A DNA stretch of 64,000 bases from an uncultured Ignavibacteria bacterium (lineage in GTDB: Bacteria; Bacteroidota; Ignavibacteria; Tepidaquicellales; Tepidaquicellaceae). This document shows, piece after piece, positions 51,516 to 60,248 of this stretch. Every line of letters starts with the position of its first letter. The stretch's first letter is position 1. Below the pieces are notes generated by a model that saw only the letters and a program-made list of their open reading frames with translations, did not search any database and had not been told where the DNA came from. Location of the stretch: assembly GCA_937974175.1 (NCBI GenBank), contig CALJIG010000055.1, positions 1 through 64,000 of the forward strand, given 5' to 3'. Position numbers and translations under genes: made by a program.

Positions 51516-54353
51516 TTAAAATTTATATCCAAATGTTATGGAATATGTAGTACCGGTTTTAATTAATTTTGTTGTCTTTTCAACTGATGTTGTGGAAGTC
51601 GTACTCTCCGGCAGCACTTGAGTAAACCTGTCATCCTGATTTAAAATATCTTTTATACCAATCTTCACTTCATACTTAGAAAAGAACTTTTGCGTTGCCG
51701 TAAAATCGAGTAAATCTCTTCCTTTTTCAAACACATCTGCAAAACCTCTTCTGCCAACTTCTGAAATTTTATCTCCGTTTCTGTTATAAAGTAAGTTTAC
51801 GCTTGTTCCGATATCAACGTTATCGTAAAACAATCCGACATTGTAAGTATAAGGTGCCTGACCCTGCAATCTTCTTTTTGTTTCCTGACCGGCTGAAGAT
51901 GTTCCTTGTAAATCTACCTCTGAATTTAAAAAGACAATGTTAGCATTAAATAAAAAATTGGATAACTTTTTGTTAAGAAATCCGAGGTTCTTTCTAACCT
52001 CTAACTCTATACCATAGTTGACTGCGCCATCATTTGCATTTTCATATGTATATGCCGGGGCTGGTGTTGTGATTGTCGGTACAATTACTCTTTCTATCGG
52101 ACGATTAAAATGCTTATAAAATGCACTAACTGAAAATATCTCTCCTGGATTAGGAAACATTTCATATCTTAAATCTACATTTTGAATTAAACAAGATTTC
52201 AAGTCCGGATTTCCGGAGACATCACCGTCAGTTACAAAGTCAACGAATCCAAATGGGGCAAGCTCTCTCAATTCAGGTCTTGAAACAGTTTGAGAAAATG
52301 AAGCTCTTAAGTTTGTGTTCTCATTTAGGAGATATGTTAAATTTAAGCCCGGCAGAATATCATCTGTATTTAAATCTACATTAATCGGCTTCGGAGTCTG
52401 CGATGTTCTGTCAAATCCTTCGAGCTTTTGTTGTGTTTGTTCATATCTTACACCTGCTACAATTCTGAACTTCTTTAATGGAACTTCGAATGATACGTAT
52501 CCCGCCATCTGATTTTCTTCTGCATTATATCTATCTGCGTTATTTGTCACTTCAACCATAGTCAAAGTATTGGAAGCAAAATAGCTCGGGTCAAAAATTG
52601 ACTCTATGGGTTGGTTTGAATTAAAAAATGTTCCGGTTCTATATGGTTCAAAATTTCTGGCTCTGAAATTTCTTGTTATTCCGCTTATTAACGCTCCGAA
52701 CTTAACTTTAGACTGCGGTAGATTTTTTGGCTTAATAAAATTCATGTCGAAATCAACTCCGGCGCTTCTGTTAATATCTAACAATATTGAAAAAAATCTT
52801 CTACCTACATTCGCATTTGGCACAACTGTAATCGGAACAAAGAAAGCATCTTCCGAACCGTAATCTCTTCTGTAATAAACGGTTTTTGTATCCGGCTCAT
52901 TTCTGGTCGACTCGGAATAAGAACCTCTCCATGTTACATTTAACGCATTTAAATTATTTATATAATGCGATCCGGAAAGTTGTGAAGAAATTAATTTTCG
53001 TTCGGAAAAAGCTGTACGATAATTTTTTCTTTCTTCATCACCCTGTGTAAATGAAAGTATCCTGTAGCCTTGTGAAAACTCGGTTTCATCTTCAGAGCTT
53101 ATTGATAACGTGTTCTTGAAAGTAAACTTGTTATAATCTCCAACTTTATATGATAAGTTAGCAATCCCTCCGTTTGAAACTAAATAATTTGATTTTTTTC
53201 CATCAAAATTTACAAACTTTGTCGTGTCCCCTATATATTCACTTCTGGTATATTCTTCAATTTTAAACCCATTTCTGTATGAATAAGCTAGGATTACTCC
53301 CAAAGGATTTTTTAAAACATTAAATTGATTTCCTAATGAAATCTGATAGTTACCGTTAAGAGGCGCGCTTGATTTACTCTGTCCCCAGTTGTTTCTGAAA
53401 TCTTTACCGAAATCGTTTGCACCTGTAACCGGTGCATCTGGTATCGAAGATGGTAGCGAACGTCCTCCGTCATCTAATCCTGAATTAAAAAACAGTATCT
53501 TTGACTGACCTGCATTGTATGAGAAAAAATCATCCTTAAGTGATGTATTTGTTAAAAAAGAACCCCCTGTGGTAAAACCTAAAGTTAGGGCTTCCGGAAA
53601 TTCTTTTGTGTTAAGCTGAACCAAACCTCCGGAAAAATTTCCGGGCAAGTCCGATGTGAACGATTTAGCTATAACTATATTTTCTAGAAGATTGGACGGG
53701 AATAAATCGAATGAAAAAGCTTTTTTATCAGGTTCTGTAGAAGGGATTATTACTCCGTTTAATGTAGTATTGTTATATCTTTCATTCGTTCCTCTTACAT
53801 TCACAAATTTATCGTTTACAATTGTAACACCGATAACTCTTTTTAAAACATCTGATGCTACTGCATCAGGAGAACGCTTTATCTGCTGCTCACTAATAGC
53901 ATCGGATATTTTATTTGAATTTTTCTGTTCCTGAAGAAGTGAATTTTCATTTGCCATCGATATAGTCGCTTCAACAACAATTTCCTCTGTAGCTACACCT
54001 TCTCCTGTGAGTGAGGCGTTGAGATTTACAACTTCACCCTGCTTGACCACAACATCTTTAACCGAGTAAGTTTTATATCCTACATAGGTAAACTCGACTG
54101 TGTAAGTACCTGCTTTTGAAAGCTTAATATTATAAGTACCGTCTAAATCGGTTTCTGCGCCTGCTTTATCTTCGGCAACTTTTACAATTGCGCCGATAAG
54201 CGGTTCGGAGTTCGATGCATCTACAACTTTACCGTTTATTTCCTGTGAATAAGAACTTGAATAAAATGAGGTGTAAAATGAAATGATTAGAAAAAAGAAC
54301 AATAAAATTTTTAACATTTTCCCGTATGATAGTTTGAGTGTATTTTTATTCAT
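51516..54353 (-). CDS. TonB-dependent receptor with carboxypeptidase-like N-terminal domain
   Basis: A 945-residue outer-membrane receptor. The signal peptide region covers about 13-37. A carboxypeptidase-regulatory-like domain (about 38-115, INGKVVDASNSEPLIGAIVKV) is followed by a plug (about 145-260, with RGTNERYNNTTLNGV). The beta-barrel runs to the C-terminus, which ends in ITFGYKF with the terminal Phe. It should import a ligand too large for porins, driven by TonB. The start is uncertain. A TTGACT-N16-TATGAA promoter match overlaps the first ATG, so translation may begin at Met13 (54317). A ladder of 11-bp-spaced hexamers lies just upstream. Confidence 0.93.
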   Translation of the reverse strand: MNKNTLKLSYGKMLKILLFFFLIISFYTSFYSSSYSQEINGKVVDASNSEPLIGAIVKVAEDKAGAETDLDGTYNIKLSKAGTYTVEFTYVGYKTYSVKDVVVKQGEVVNLNASLTGEGVATEEIVVEATISMANENSLLQEQKNSNKISDAISEQQIKRSPDAVASDVLKRVIGVTIVNDKFVNVRGTNERYNNTTLNGVIIPSTEPDKKAFSFDLFPSNLLENIVIAKSFTSDLPGNFSGGLVQLNTKEFPEALTLGFTTGGSFLTNTSLKDDFFSYNAGQSKILFFNSGLDDGGRSLPSSIPDAPVTGANDFGKDFRNNWGQSKSSAPLNGNYQISLGNQFNVLKNPLGVILAYSYRNGFKIEEYTRSEYIGDTTKFVNFDGKKSNYLVSNGGIANLSYKVGDYNKFTFKNTLSISSEDETEFSQGYRILSFTQGDEERKNYRTAFSERKLISSQLSGSHYINNLNALNVTWRGSYSESTRNEPDTKTVYYRRDYGSEDAFFVPITVVPNANVGRRFFSILLDINRSAGVDFDMNFIKPKNLPQSKVKFGALISGITRNFRARNFEPYRTGTFFNSNQPIESIFDPSYFASNTLTMVEVTNNADRYNAEENQMAGYVSFEVPLKKFRIVAGVRYEQTQQKLEGFDRTSQTPKPINVDLNTDDILPGLNLTYLLNENTNLRASFSQTVSRPELRELAPFGFVDFVTDGDVSGNPDLKSCLIQNVDLRYEMFPNPGEIFSVSAFYKHFNRPIERVIVPTITTPAPAYTYENANDGAVNYGIELEVRKNLGFLNKKLSNFLFNANIVFLNSEVDLQGTSSAGQETKRRLQGQAPYTYNVGLFYDNVDIGTSVNLLYNRNGDKISEVGRRGFADVFEKGRDLLDFTATQKFFSKYEVKIGIKDILNQDDRFTQVLPESTTSTTSVEKTTKLIKTGTTYSITFGYKF

Positions 54354-54376
54354 ACAAACTACCTATCCACAGTCAA
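54349..54376 (-). promoter_or_regulatory. Candidate promoter of the TonB receptor operon
   Basis: The minus strand reads TTGACT (54376-54371), a 16-bp spacer and TATGAA (54354-54349). The -35 hexamer is also the last unit of the upstream repeat ladder, as in promoters activated by PhoB-type regulators. If real, the transcript starts inside the annotated frame and Met13 is the start codon. I see no other good -10 here. Confidence 0.4.
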
Positions 54377-54429
54377 GTGAATGTTAAGCCATTGTTACGA
54401 ATGTTAAGGTGGTGTTACGGAATTGTTAA
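54371..54429 (-). promoter_or_regulatory. Ladder of six TTAACA/GTAACA hexamers, PhoB/OmpR-type operator candidate
   Basis: On the minus strand six related hexamers occur in the same orientation: TTAACA, GTAACA, TTAACA, GTAACA, TTAACA, TTGACT. In plus-strand coordinates they start at 54424, 54413, 54402, 54393, 54382 and 54371, giving spacings of 11, 11, 9, 11 and 11 bp. Direct repeats one helical turn apart are the standard binding pattern of PhoB/OmpR-family regulators, and TTAACA is the Bacillus PhoP repeat. The site lies directly upstream of the TonB receptor gene. Confidence 0.6.
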
Positions 54430-54499
54430 GCGGTAATAGTAATTTAACAAATGAAATCTTTTCACGAAATTAATTCTTGGGAAAGAATAGATTTGCAAG

Positions 54500-54943
54500 T
54501 TATTCCGTAATTCTTCTCAGATAATTTATCTGCCCAAGATGATAATTCAGATGTGTAAGCAGATGCATCAGCATGTGGTCAGTTTTAACTACTCTGTCAT
54601 GTTTTTCCAATGGATAATCCTTTTCAAAGATGTCTTCAGATAAATTGCCCAGAGTGTTCATTACAACTGTTGTTGTTTTTTCTAAATCTGTGAGAATTTT
54701 TTCACGAGGAACATTTTTTGAGGAAAATTCTTTATCCCGCTCACGGATATAACCGGAACTTCCCAGCACGGAGCCGATAAAATGATTCAGGTTACCGTTC
54801 AAATGCAGAAATAAATTTCCCGCACTGTTTTTTACATCGCCTTTTACCATCCATAAATCTTCTTCATTTTTAAAAAGCAGAAGTTCGTCTTTTAGTTTAT
54901 TTAAATCTCTTTCAAAAAATTCCACTAAAACTTCTTTAAGCAT
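54500..54943 (-). CDS. DinB/DUF1572-family protein
   Basis: A 147-residue four-helix-bundle protein. It has NLFLHLNGNLNHFIGSVLG in the second helix and HMLMHLLTHLNYHLGQINYLRR at the C-terminus, giving the three-His metal site of the DinB fold. DinB-like proteins are often metal-dependent thiol transferases, but the DUF1572 branch has no assigned reaction. It is a single gene between the TonB receptor and the secreted propeller-like protein. ATG start. Confidence 0.85.
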   Translation of the reverse strand: MLKEVLVEFFERDLNKLKDELLLFKNEEDLWMVKGDVKNSAGNLFLHLNGNLNHFIGSVLGSSGYIRERDKEFSSKNVPREKILTDLEKTTTVVMNTLGNLSEDIFEKDYPLEKHDRVVKTDHMLMHLLTHLNYHLGQINYLRRITE

Positions 54944-54989
54944 ATTTATTTTTTAAATTATTTAAAAATATAAATAGAACTTAAAATAA

Positions 54990-55011
54990 AAAAGGGGCTT
55001 TCGCCCCTTTT
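54990..55011 (-). terminator. Rho-independent terminator after the secreted propeller-like protein
   Basis: On the minus strand AAAAGGGGC-GAAA-GCCCCTTTT forms a 9-bp stem with a GAAA tetraloop, followed by a T-rich run (TTATTTT). It lies 17 bp after the stop codon of the gene at 55028-56248. Confidence 0.92.
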
Positions 55012-55027
55012 AATTTCTTAAATTAAT

Positions 55028-56248
55028 TTATTTTATCAAAATCATTTTTTTTGTTTCATTAAAACTACCCGCTTTAATTTTGTAATAATAAACTCCACTC
55101 GAAAGAAATTCACCGTTAAATTCTGCTTCATATACTCCCGGGCTTTGTTTTTCATTTACAAGAGTTTCAATTTCTCTACCCATTAAATCAAAAACTTTTA
55201 GCGTTACAGCACACGAAGATTTTATTTCATATTTTATCTTGGTTGACGGATTGAAAGGATTAGGATAGTTTTGACTCAACAAATATTTTTCCGGAAGTTC
55301 ACTGCTTAATTGAATTACTCCGATTATTTCGGCAAGAGGTCGTTTCCATACTGAAACTTCATTTCCACCAAGAAAATTTGCATTACCTAAAAATAAATTT
55401 CCGTTGAAGACAACTGCAGAAGAAATTCCGGAGTTTCCCAAATTTTGCGTCTTATCAAAAAATGTAACTCCATAATTTGTAGATGCAAAAAATCCCGTAT
55501 CCAATCCCACAAATACATAATTATTATATTGGTCAATACCTCTTACTCTTTTTGTTGTATTTAGAACTTTAGTCCAGTTTGCTCCAAGATTTGTAGAACG
55601 GAAAATACCACTGGCATATGTTCCTATAAATAGTGCTGACTCAGAAACTGAAATTGCGTCAATATTATCAGACATAAAAAGTGAACTCCAGCTAGTTCCA
55701 TCATTTGATGAAACATGTAATCCCTGCGCCCCCGCATAAATTCTGCTGCCAAATACTGCGAGTCTATAAACTCCGTAACTAAGTCCGGGTTTAATATTTA
55801 CCCAGTTTGCTCCTTCATTGGTAGAAAGTAAAATCTGATCCATTGTAAAAGCGTTAGCATATATTTTTCCGTTCGCTGCGCACATATCTGAAATAACTGT
55901 ACTTGTCAATGAAGTGGGATACCAGTTCAATCCATCGTTGGTAGATTTATATACACCTGCTCCGCTAAATGAAGCACAGTAAATATTCGAACCTGAGACA
56001 GCTATTGACCAAGCATAGAAAGGCCAGTTGAGATGTGAAGTCCAGTTAACTCCACCATTTGATGAACGGAATAACAACGCCGTTCCACCTGCATAAATAT
56101 TGTTATTGGATACTGCTAATTTTCCTATGTCTCCACCAAGAACAGTGCTGGTAATCGGAATCCATTGGGAATATAATTTAGTTGAAGTAAGAAAAATTGA
56201 GGATATGAAAAATAGAAGTGAAAATAGTAAGAGCTTGAAGTTCTTCAT
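55028..56248 (-). CDS. Secreted beta-propeller-like protein with T9SS sorting domain
   Basis: A 406-residue exported protein. The signal peptide covers about 1-27 (LLLFSLLFFISSIFLTS). Residues about 35-310 contain repeats of the type LFRSSNGGVNWTS, VYKSTNDGLNWYP, LLSTNEGANWVN and IFRSTNLGANWTK, which match BNR/sialidase-like Asp-box blades of a beta-propeller. Residues 322-406 are a type A sorting domain (LSQNYPNPFNPSTKIKY to KKMILIK). It is exported and fixed to the surface by a type IX system not seen here. A terminator follows the gene. Confidence 0.88.
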   Translation of the reverse strand: MKNFKLLLFSLLFFISSIFLTSTKLYSQWIPITSTVLGGDIGKLAVSNNNIYAGGTALLFRSSNGGVNWTSHLNWPFYAWSIAVSGSNIYCASFSGAGVYKSTNDGLNWYPTSLTSTVISDMCAANGKIYANAFTMDQILLSTNEGANWVNIKPGLSYGVYRLAVFGSRIYAGAQGLHVSSNDGTSWSSLFMSDNIDAISVSESALFIGTYASGIFRSTNLGANWTKVLNTTKRVRGIDQYNNYVFVGLDTGFFASTNYGVTFFDKTQNLGNSGISSAVVFNGNLFLGNANFLGGNEVSVWKRPLAEIIGVIQLSSELPEKYLLSQNYPNPFNPSTKIKYEIKSSCAVTLKVFDLMGREIETLVNEKQSPGVYEAEFNGEFLSSGVYYYKIKAGSFNETKKMILIK

Positions 56249-56368
56249 CGTGGATAGCCACCTTTCCCCAAGCTCTGCATATACAATTTAGAATTTTAAC
56301 CTGAGCATTGTAATTCAGAAATAGAGTATTACTTCGAGAGCAAAAGAGAGGGTTACATTATAAACAAA

Positions 56369-56388
56369 AAAGGGGCTATCGCCCCTTT
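56369..56388 (-). terminator. Rho-independent terminator of the hrcA-grpE-dnaJ operon
   Basis: The minus strand reads AAAGGGGC-GATA-GCCCCTTT followed by TTTGTTT. It starts 28 bp after the dnaJ stop codon. It is nearly identical to the terminator at 54990-55011, differing mainly in the loop. Confidence 0.9.
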
Positions 56389-56416
56389 CATTTTTTTGAA
56401 TCAAAATAATTTTTGC

Positions 56417-57580
56417 TTACTCCGAAAATACTTTCTTAAAAAATCCTTTTTCTGGTTTTTTCTTACCGTTCGGTATAAAGTTTTCCGACTTTGCTAGCTC
56501 CCTTAAAATATCTTTTTCTTTTCCTGATAACTTTGTCGGAATATGAACATTTATTCTCACTAACTGGTCGCCTCTTCTATCCGAATGCAATCTCTGTATC
56601 CCTTTATGCGCCATCTTCAAAATACTTCCCGGCTGTGTGCCTGCATCTATTTTCAACTTTGCTTTGCCTTTCAAAGTCGGCACCACAACATCAGCGCCAA
56701 TAGCTGCATCTATTAAACTCAAATCTAGTTCATAATAAATATCATCTTCTTCACGCTTGAAAATTGAATGCTCTTCTTCTTCGAGATGAATGAACAAATC
56801 CCCCGCCGGACCGCCGCGCATACCAGCATTGCCCTTTCCTTCCATAGGAATATAATTTCCGTCACTTACACCCGAGGGTATATTAACTTTTATTTCGGCC
56901 TCTGTTTTTACTCTGCCTTCCCCGTTACAGTCATGACATCTTTCTTTTACAACTCTTCCTTCGCCGTTACAAACGTTACACATAGTTACATTTACAAACT
57001 GCCCGAATATCGAACGCGATACCTGCCTTACTTCACCGCTGCCGTTGCAATGAGTACATTTCGAATAGCCGCTCTCACCTTTTGCTCCGGAGCCTTTGCA
57101 TGTATCACATGTTTTAAACTTTTTTACTTTTATAGTCTTCTCAACTCCGTCAGCAATTTCTTCAAGAGTGAGTTTCAGATTTATCTTTAAATCATTTCCT
57201 CTAACTCCGCTGCCTTGTCTTCTTCTTCCTTGTCCTCTGCCGCCGCCGAAAAACTCATCGAATATACTTCCACCACCACCGCCGCCAAAAATATCGCCGA
57301 AGTGAGAGAATATGTCATTCATATCGGTGAAACCTGAAAATCCACCGGGACCGGAAGCTACACCCTGATGACCGAACTGGTCATACCTTTGTCTCTTAGT
57401 AGGATCTGATAGAATTTCATATGCCTCTGCACATTCTTTGAAAGTTTCTTCCGCTTCATGGTTACCCGGATTTCTATCCGGATGATATTTCATTGCAAGC
57501 TTTCTGTATGAGCTTTTTATTTCATCGCCTGAAGCGGTTCTTTCAACTGATAATATTTCGTAGTAATCTCTTTTTGTCAT
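56417..57580 (-). CDS. dnaJ: Molecular chaperone DnaJ (Hsp40)
   Basis: A 387-residue type I DnaJ. The J-domain covers 1-70 with the HPD tripeptide in KYHPDRNPG. A Gly/Phe-rich stretch (about 75-130, FGGGGGGSIFDEFFGGG) follows. Then four zinc-binding repeats appear (CDTCKGSG, CTHCNGSG, CNVCNGEG, CHDCNGEG), then the C-terminal substrate-binding domains. It stimulates the ATPase of DnaK. The dnaK gene is not in the window. It is the last gene of the hrcA operon and is followed by a terminator. Confidence 0.98.
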   Translation of the reverse strand: MTKRDYYEILSVERTASGDEIKSSYRKLAMKYHPDRNPGNHEAEETFKECAEAYEILSDPTKRQRYDQFGHQGVASGPGGFSGFTDMNDIFSHFGDIFGGGGGGSIFDEFFGGGRGQGRRRQGSGVRGNDLKINLKLTLEEIADGVEKTIKVKKFKTCDTCKGSGAKGESGYSKCTHCNGSGEVRQVSRSIFGQFVNVTMCNVCNGEGRVVKERCHDCNGEGRVKTEAEIKVNIPSGVSDGNYIPMEGKGNAGMRGGPAGDLFIHLEEEEHSIFKREEDDIYYELDLSLIDAAIGADVVVPTLKGKAKLKIDAGTQPGSILKMAHKGIQRLHSDRRGDQLVRINVHIPTKLSGKEKDILRELAKSENFIPNGKKKPEKGFFKKVFSE

Positions 57581-57644
57581 TTTAAAAATTTTTGATTTCT
57601 ATAATTTAATCACCATTAAGAAATCAATTAACTAAATTTATTTA

Positions 57645-58193
57645 TTAAGCGGATACTAAAACCTTTGCATGCTTTATAACTTTATCTTTAAGCATATATC
57701 CTTTTTCTATTACTTCAACAACTGTATTCGGCTCAACTTCCTTAGGCACCTGCATTAAAGCATCCATAGTATCAACATCAAATGGTTTTCCCATTACATC
57801 TATTTCTTTCAACCCTTCGCTCTCCAGTATATTGGAAAATTTCTGATAGACTAATTCCAATCCCTGTTTTAACGTTTCTAAATCTTTAGTCTCACCTTTA
57901 TTTACCGAGTGCAAAGACCTGTCCAAATCATTATAAACCGGAATAAGCTCTTTTATAATTTTCTCTGCAGAATATTTTATGAACTCAGTTACTTCAGTGT
58001 CTTTTCTTTTTTTGTAGTTTTCAAACTCAGCAACTTTTCTGAGAAGTAAATCTCTCAGTTCTCCGTTTTCCTGTTTAAGCTTTTCAACTTCAGTAAGTTC
58101 TAATGTTTCTTTTCCAGTTTCTTTTCCGGTTTCATTTACATTTTCTTCTGTGGTTTCTACAGGGTTATTTTCTTTTTTATTTTTATCTTTCAT
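57645..58193 (-). CDS. grpE: GrpE nucleotide exchange factor
   Basis: A 182-residue GrpE. An acidic, low-complexity N-terminus (about 1-35) is followed by a long helix (EVEKLKQENGELRDLLLRKVAEFENYKKRK) and the C-terminal beta domain (GKPFDVDTMDALMQVP to VIKHAKVLVSA). It promotes ADP release from DnaK. The open frame extends to a TTG at 58235, but I place the start at the ATG at 58193, which gives the usual GrpE N-terminus. The gene sits between hrcA and dnaJ. Confidence 0.95.
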   Translation of the reverse strand: MKDKNKKENNPVETTEENVNETGKETGKETLELTEVEKLKQENGELRDLLLRKVAEFENYKKRKDTEVTEFIKYSAEKIIKELIPVYNDLDRSLHSVNKGETKDLETLKQGLELVYQKFSNILESEGLKEIDVMGKPFDVDTMDALMQVPKEVEPNTVVEVIEKGYMLKDKVIKHAKVLVSA

Positions 58194-58236
58194 TATGGCT
58201 TTGTATATATTTCCTTTTTTAAAATTTTTAAACAAA

Positions 58237-59274
58237 TTAAATCACCATTTCAGTAATAAGTTTAGAAGTATATTCAAGCAAAGTTATCATCTTTGCATAG
58301 TTCATTCTCTTTGGTCCTATAACACCTATCTTTCCGTTTACGTCTCCGAAGGAATAAGCAGTAGTAAGTACGCTTAAATCTTTCAATTTATCGTCGGCAT
58401 TTTCATCACCGATTTTTATTGATACGTTCTGATTTAACAAATCCGAGTTCTGAAATATATGCACAACAAAATTCCTGTCCTCAGTTAAATTAATAATGCT
58501 CTTAACATTTTTCATATCTATAAATTCCGGCTGCGAAATTATTTCACTCGTTCCGCCTAGATAAATCTTCCCGCCTTTTTCTTCATCGTAAAATTTATCG
58601 ATTGTATTGATAAACAACTGTATCAGTTCAGGGTTTTCAGATTTTAAATCACCTATCCTTTGCGAAAACGTTTCTTTTATTTCTTTCAGAGTAAGTCCGC
58701 AAAGTCTTTCATTCAATAACGATGAAATTCTTTCCAGCTTTGATTTCAAAATTTCCGAATCAAGCTCAAGTATAAGTGTCTTTACAATTCCTGAACGAAT
58801 GTTCAGCACTGCAAGTATTTTTGTAGATGATAAGCTCACCAGTTCAAGCTTCGCAAAAACTCCTGTAGTTAATAAAGGTTCGCTTACAACTGCAAGCATG
58901 TGGGAAATTTTTCCAAGAATCTTTGAAGTCTCTGAAAAAATTTCTTCCGGTTCGCTGACTGTATTTTTTAATTCGTTGATCTGATTTTTAATCGACCTTA
59001 TCTCAGCATCCTGCAAAATTTCCTTGCCCATCAATGTATCAATATAATATCTGTAAGCTTTGTCGGTCGGCACTCTTCCCGCAGAGGTATGCGGAGTTCG
59101 GAGCAATTCCATTTCTTCCAAATCACTCATCACGTTCCGGATAGTTGCAGGCGAAAGATTCAAATCACTTTGCTTGGAAATATTGCGCGAACCCACAGGC
59201 GATGCATGAAGGATAAAATTATCCACAACGCAGCGTAATATCTCTTTCTCTCTATCTGTTAAATTTGCTATCAT
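58237..59274 (-). CDS. hrcA: Heat-inducible transcription repressor HrcA
   Basis: A 345-residue HrcA. The N-terminal winged helix includes LTDREKEILRCVVDNFI, SPVGSRNISKQSDLNLSPATIRN and LLRTPHTSAGRVPTDKAYR. The GAF-like and inserted dimerisation domains follow, ending in GVIGPKRMNYAKMITLLEY. It represses chaperone genes by binding CIRCE, and a degenerate CIRCE lies 76 bp upstream, so it should regulate its own operon. grpE begins within a few bases of its stop. Confidence 0.97.
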   Translation of the reverse strand: MIANLTDREKEILRCVVDNFILHASPVGSRNISKQSDLNLSPATIRNVMSDLEEMELLRTPHTSAGRVPTDKAYRYYIDTLMGKEILQDAEIRSIKNQINELKNTVSEPEEIFSETSKILGKISHMLAVVSEPLLTTGVFAKLELVSLSSTKILAVLNIRSGIVKTLILELDSEILKSKLERISSLLNERLCGLTLKEIKETFSQRIGDLKSENPELIQLFINTIDKFYDEEKGGKIYLGGTSEIISQPEFIDMKNVKSIINLTEDRNFVVHIFQNSDLLNQNVSIKIGDENADDKLKDLSVLTTAYSFGDVNGKIGVIGPKRMNYAKMITLLEYTSKLITEMVI

Positions 59275-59349
59275 AAATCGTTTACAAAAATAAGAAATTT
59301 GCCTTACAATATAAATGCCAAATAAAATTCAAATTTATATGAATTTAGT

Positions 59350-59376
59350 TTGGCACTCAGTTGCTTCCAGTGATAA
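59350..59376 (-). promoter_or_regulatory. Degenerate CIRCE operator for HrcA
   Basis: The plus strand reads TTGGCACTC-N9-CAGTGATAA, against the consensus TTAGCACTC-N9-GAGTGCTAA. The left half matches 8 of 9 positions and the right half 7 of 9, with the exact 9-bp spacer. It lies 76 bp upstream of hrcA. A possible -10 (TATATT, 59381-59376) abuts it on the minus strand, so HrcA binding would block the promoter. Confidence 0.8.
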
Positions 59377-59402
59377 ATATAACGGAAAATCCGTATAAAG
59401 GT

Positions 59403-60242
59403 TCAGCTTTTGATTAGTTTAGCAAGATTTTTTACTGTTTTATCAATATCTTCATCTATAAAATGCCGGGCATTTCTGCGCGCTCTCTGCACCTCATTTT
59501 CACTTATTTCGGAGTAAATCATATCTTCATCAAAAATTTTTGCAACTACACAAATATTCCCTGAAGGGTCAACAATCTCGCTGCCTCCCCAGAAATTAAC
59601 ACCGTCTTCAAATCCTACACGGTTACAAAAGAGCAGATATGAAGACAGAATTCTTGCATAAGTTTTATGATGGTCGGAGTTCACATCATAGTTTTTAAAA
59701 CTTTCAGTATTAACCGCAAGCCGTGTCGGCGAGCATGCAATACCAATTAAAATTTTTGCGCCGGCCATTGCCATAGTGTATGGGACTGACATATGCCACA
59801 AATCTTCACAAACCATAATTCCAAGTTTTCCAAATTTTGATTCAATCGGAACGCAATCCGTTCCCATCGAAAAATATCTGAACTCCTCAAATATTCCGTA
59901 TGTCGGCGGATAAATTTTTCTATGCACGCCTTTTATCTCACCGTCTTCTAAAAGGATTGCAGAATTATATACAGCAAAATTTTCTGCCTCTTCTACAAAT
60001 CCACAGATGATGGAAATCTTTTTACTGAGCTTTAACAAATCTTTCAGTTTATCGCTCTTGTATGGATTAAATGCAATATCGTAGTTAATATCTTTCAGCG
60101 AATATCCTGTTAAAGATAACTCCGGAAAAATAATCATATCCGCTTTTTCAGCGATTGCCTTATTGCAGCAATCGATATGACGTTCGATGTTTTTATTTAA
60201 ATCCCCAAGTATTGAATTTATTTGAGCTATAGCTGCTTTCAT
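59403..60242 (-). CDS. Nitrilase-family amidohydrolase (carbon-nitrogen hydrolase)
   Basis: A 279-residue stand-alone hydrolase. The catalytic triad is Glu41 in FPELSLTGY, Lys109 in VHRKIYPP and Cys145 in MVCEDLWH. The sequence is closest to the glutaminase domain of NAD synthetases, but no synthetase part follows, so it may be a free amidase. There is no signal peptide. It ends the M1-peptidase/lipoprotein/GT2 gene group, starting 6 bp after the glycosyltransferase stop. Confidence 0.88.
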   Translation of the reverse strand: MKAAIAQINSILGDLNKNIERHIDCCNKAIAEKADMIIFPELSLTGYSLKDINYDIAFNPYKSDKLKDLLKLSKKISIICGFVEEAENFAVYNSAILLEDGEIKGVHRKIYPPTYGIFEEFRYFSMGTDCVPIESKFGKLGIMVCEDLWHMSVPYTMAMAGAKILIGIACSPTRLAVNTESFKNYDVNSDHHKTYARILSSYLLFCNRVGFEDGVNFWGGSEIVDPSGNICVVAKIFDEDMIYSEISENEVQRARRNARHFIDEDIDKTVKNLAKLIKS

Positions 60243-60248
60243 AATAAA

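Noticed and set aside
54381..54420. CRISPR-like or simple tandem repeat upstream of the TonB receptor
   Set aside because: Only two 20-bp units match well and there are no spacers. The hexamer spacing of about 11 bp fits a regulator binding site much better.
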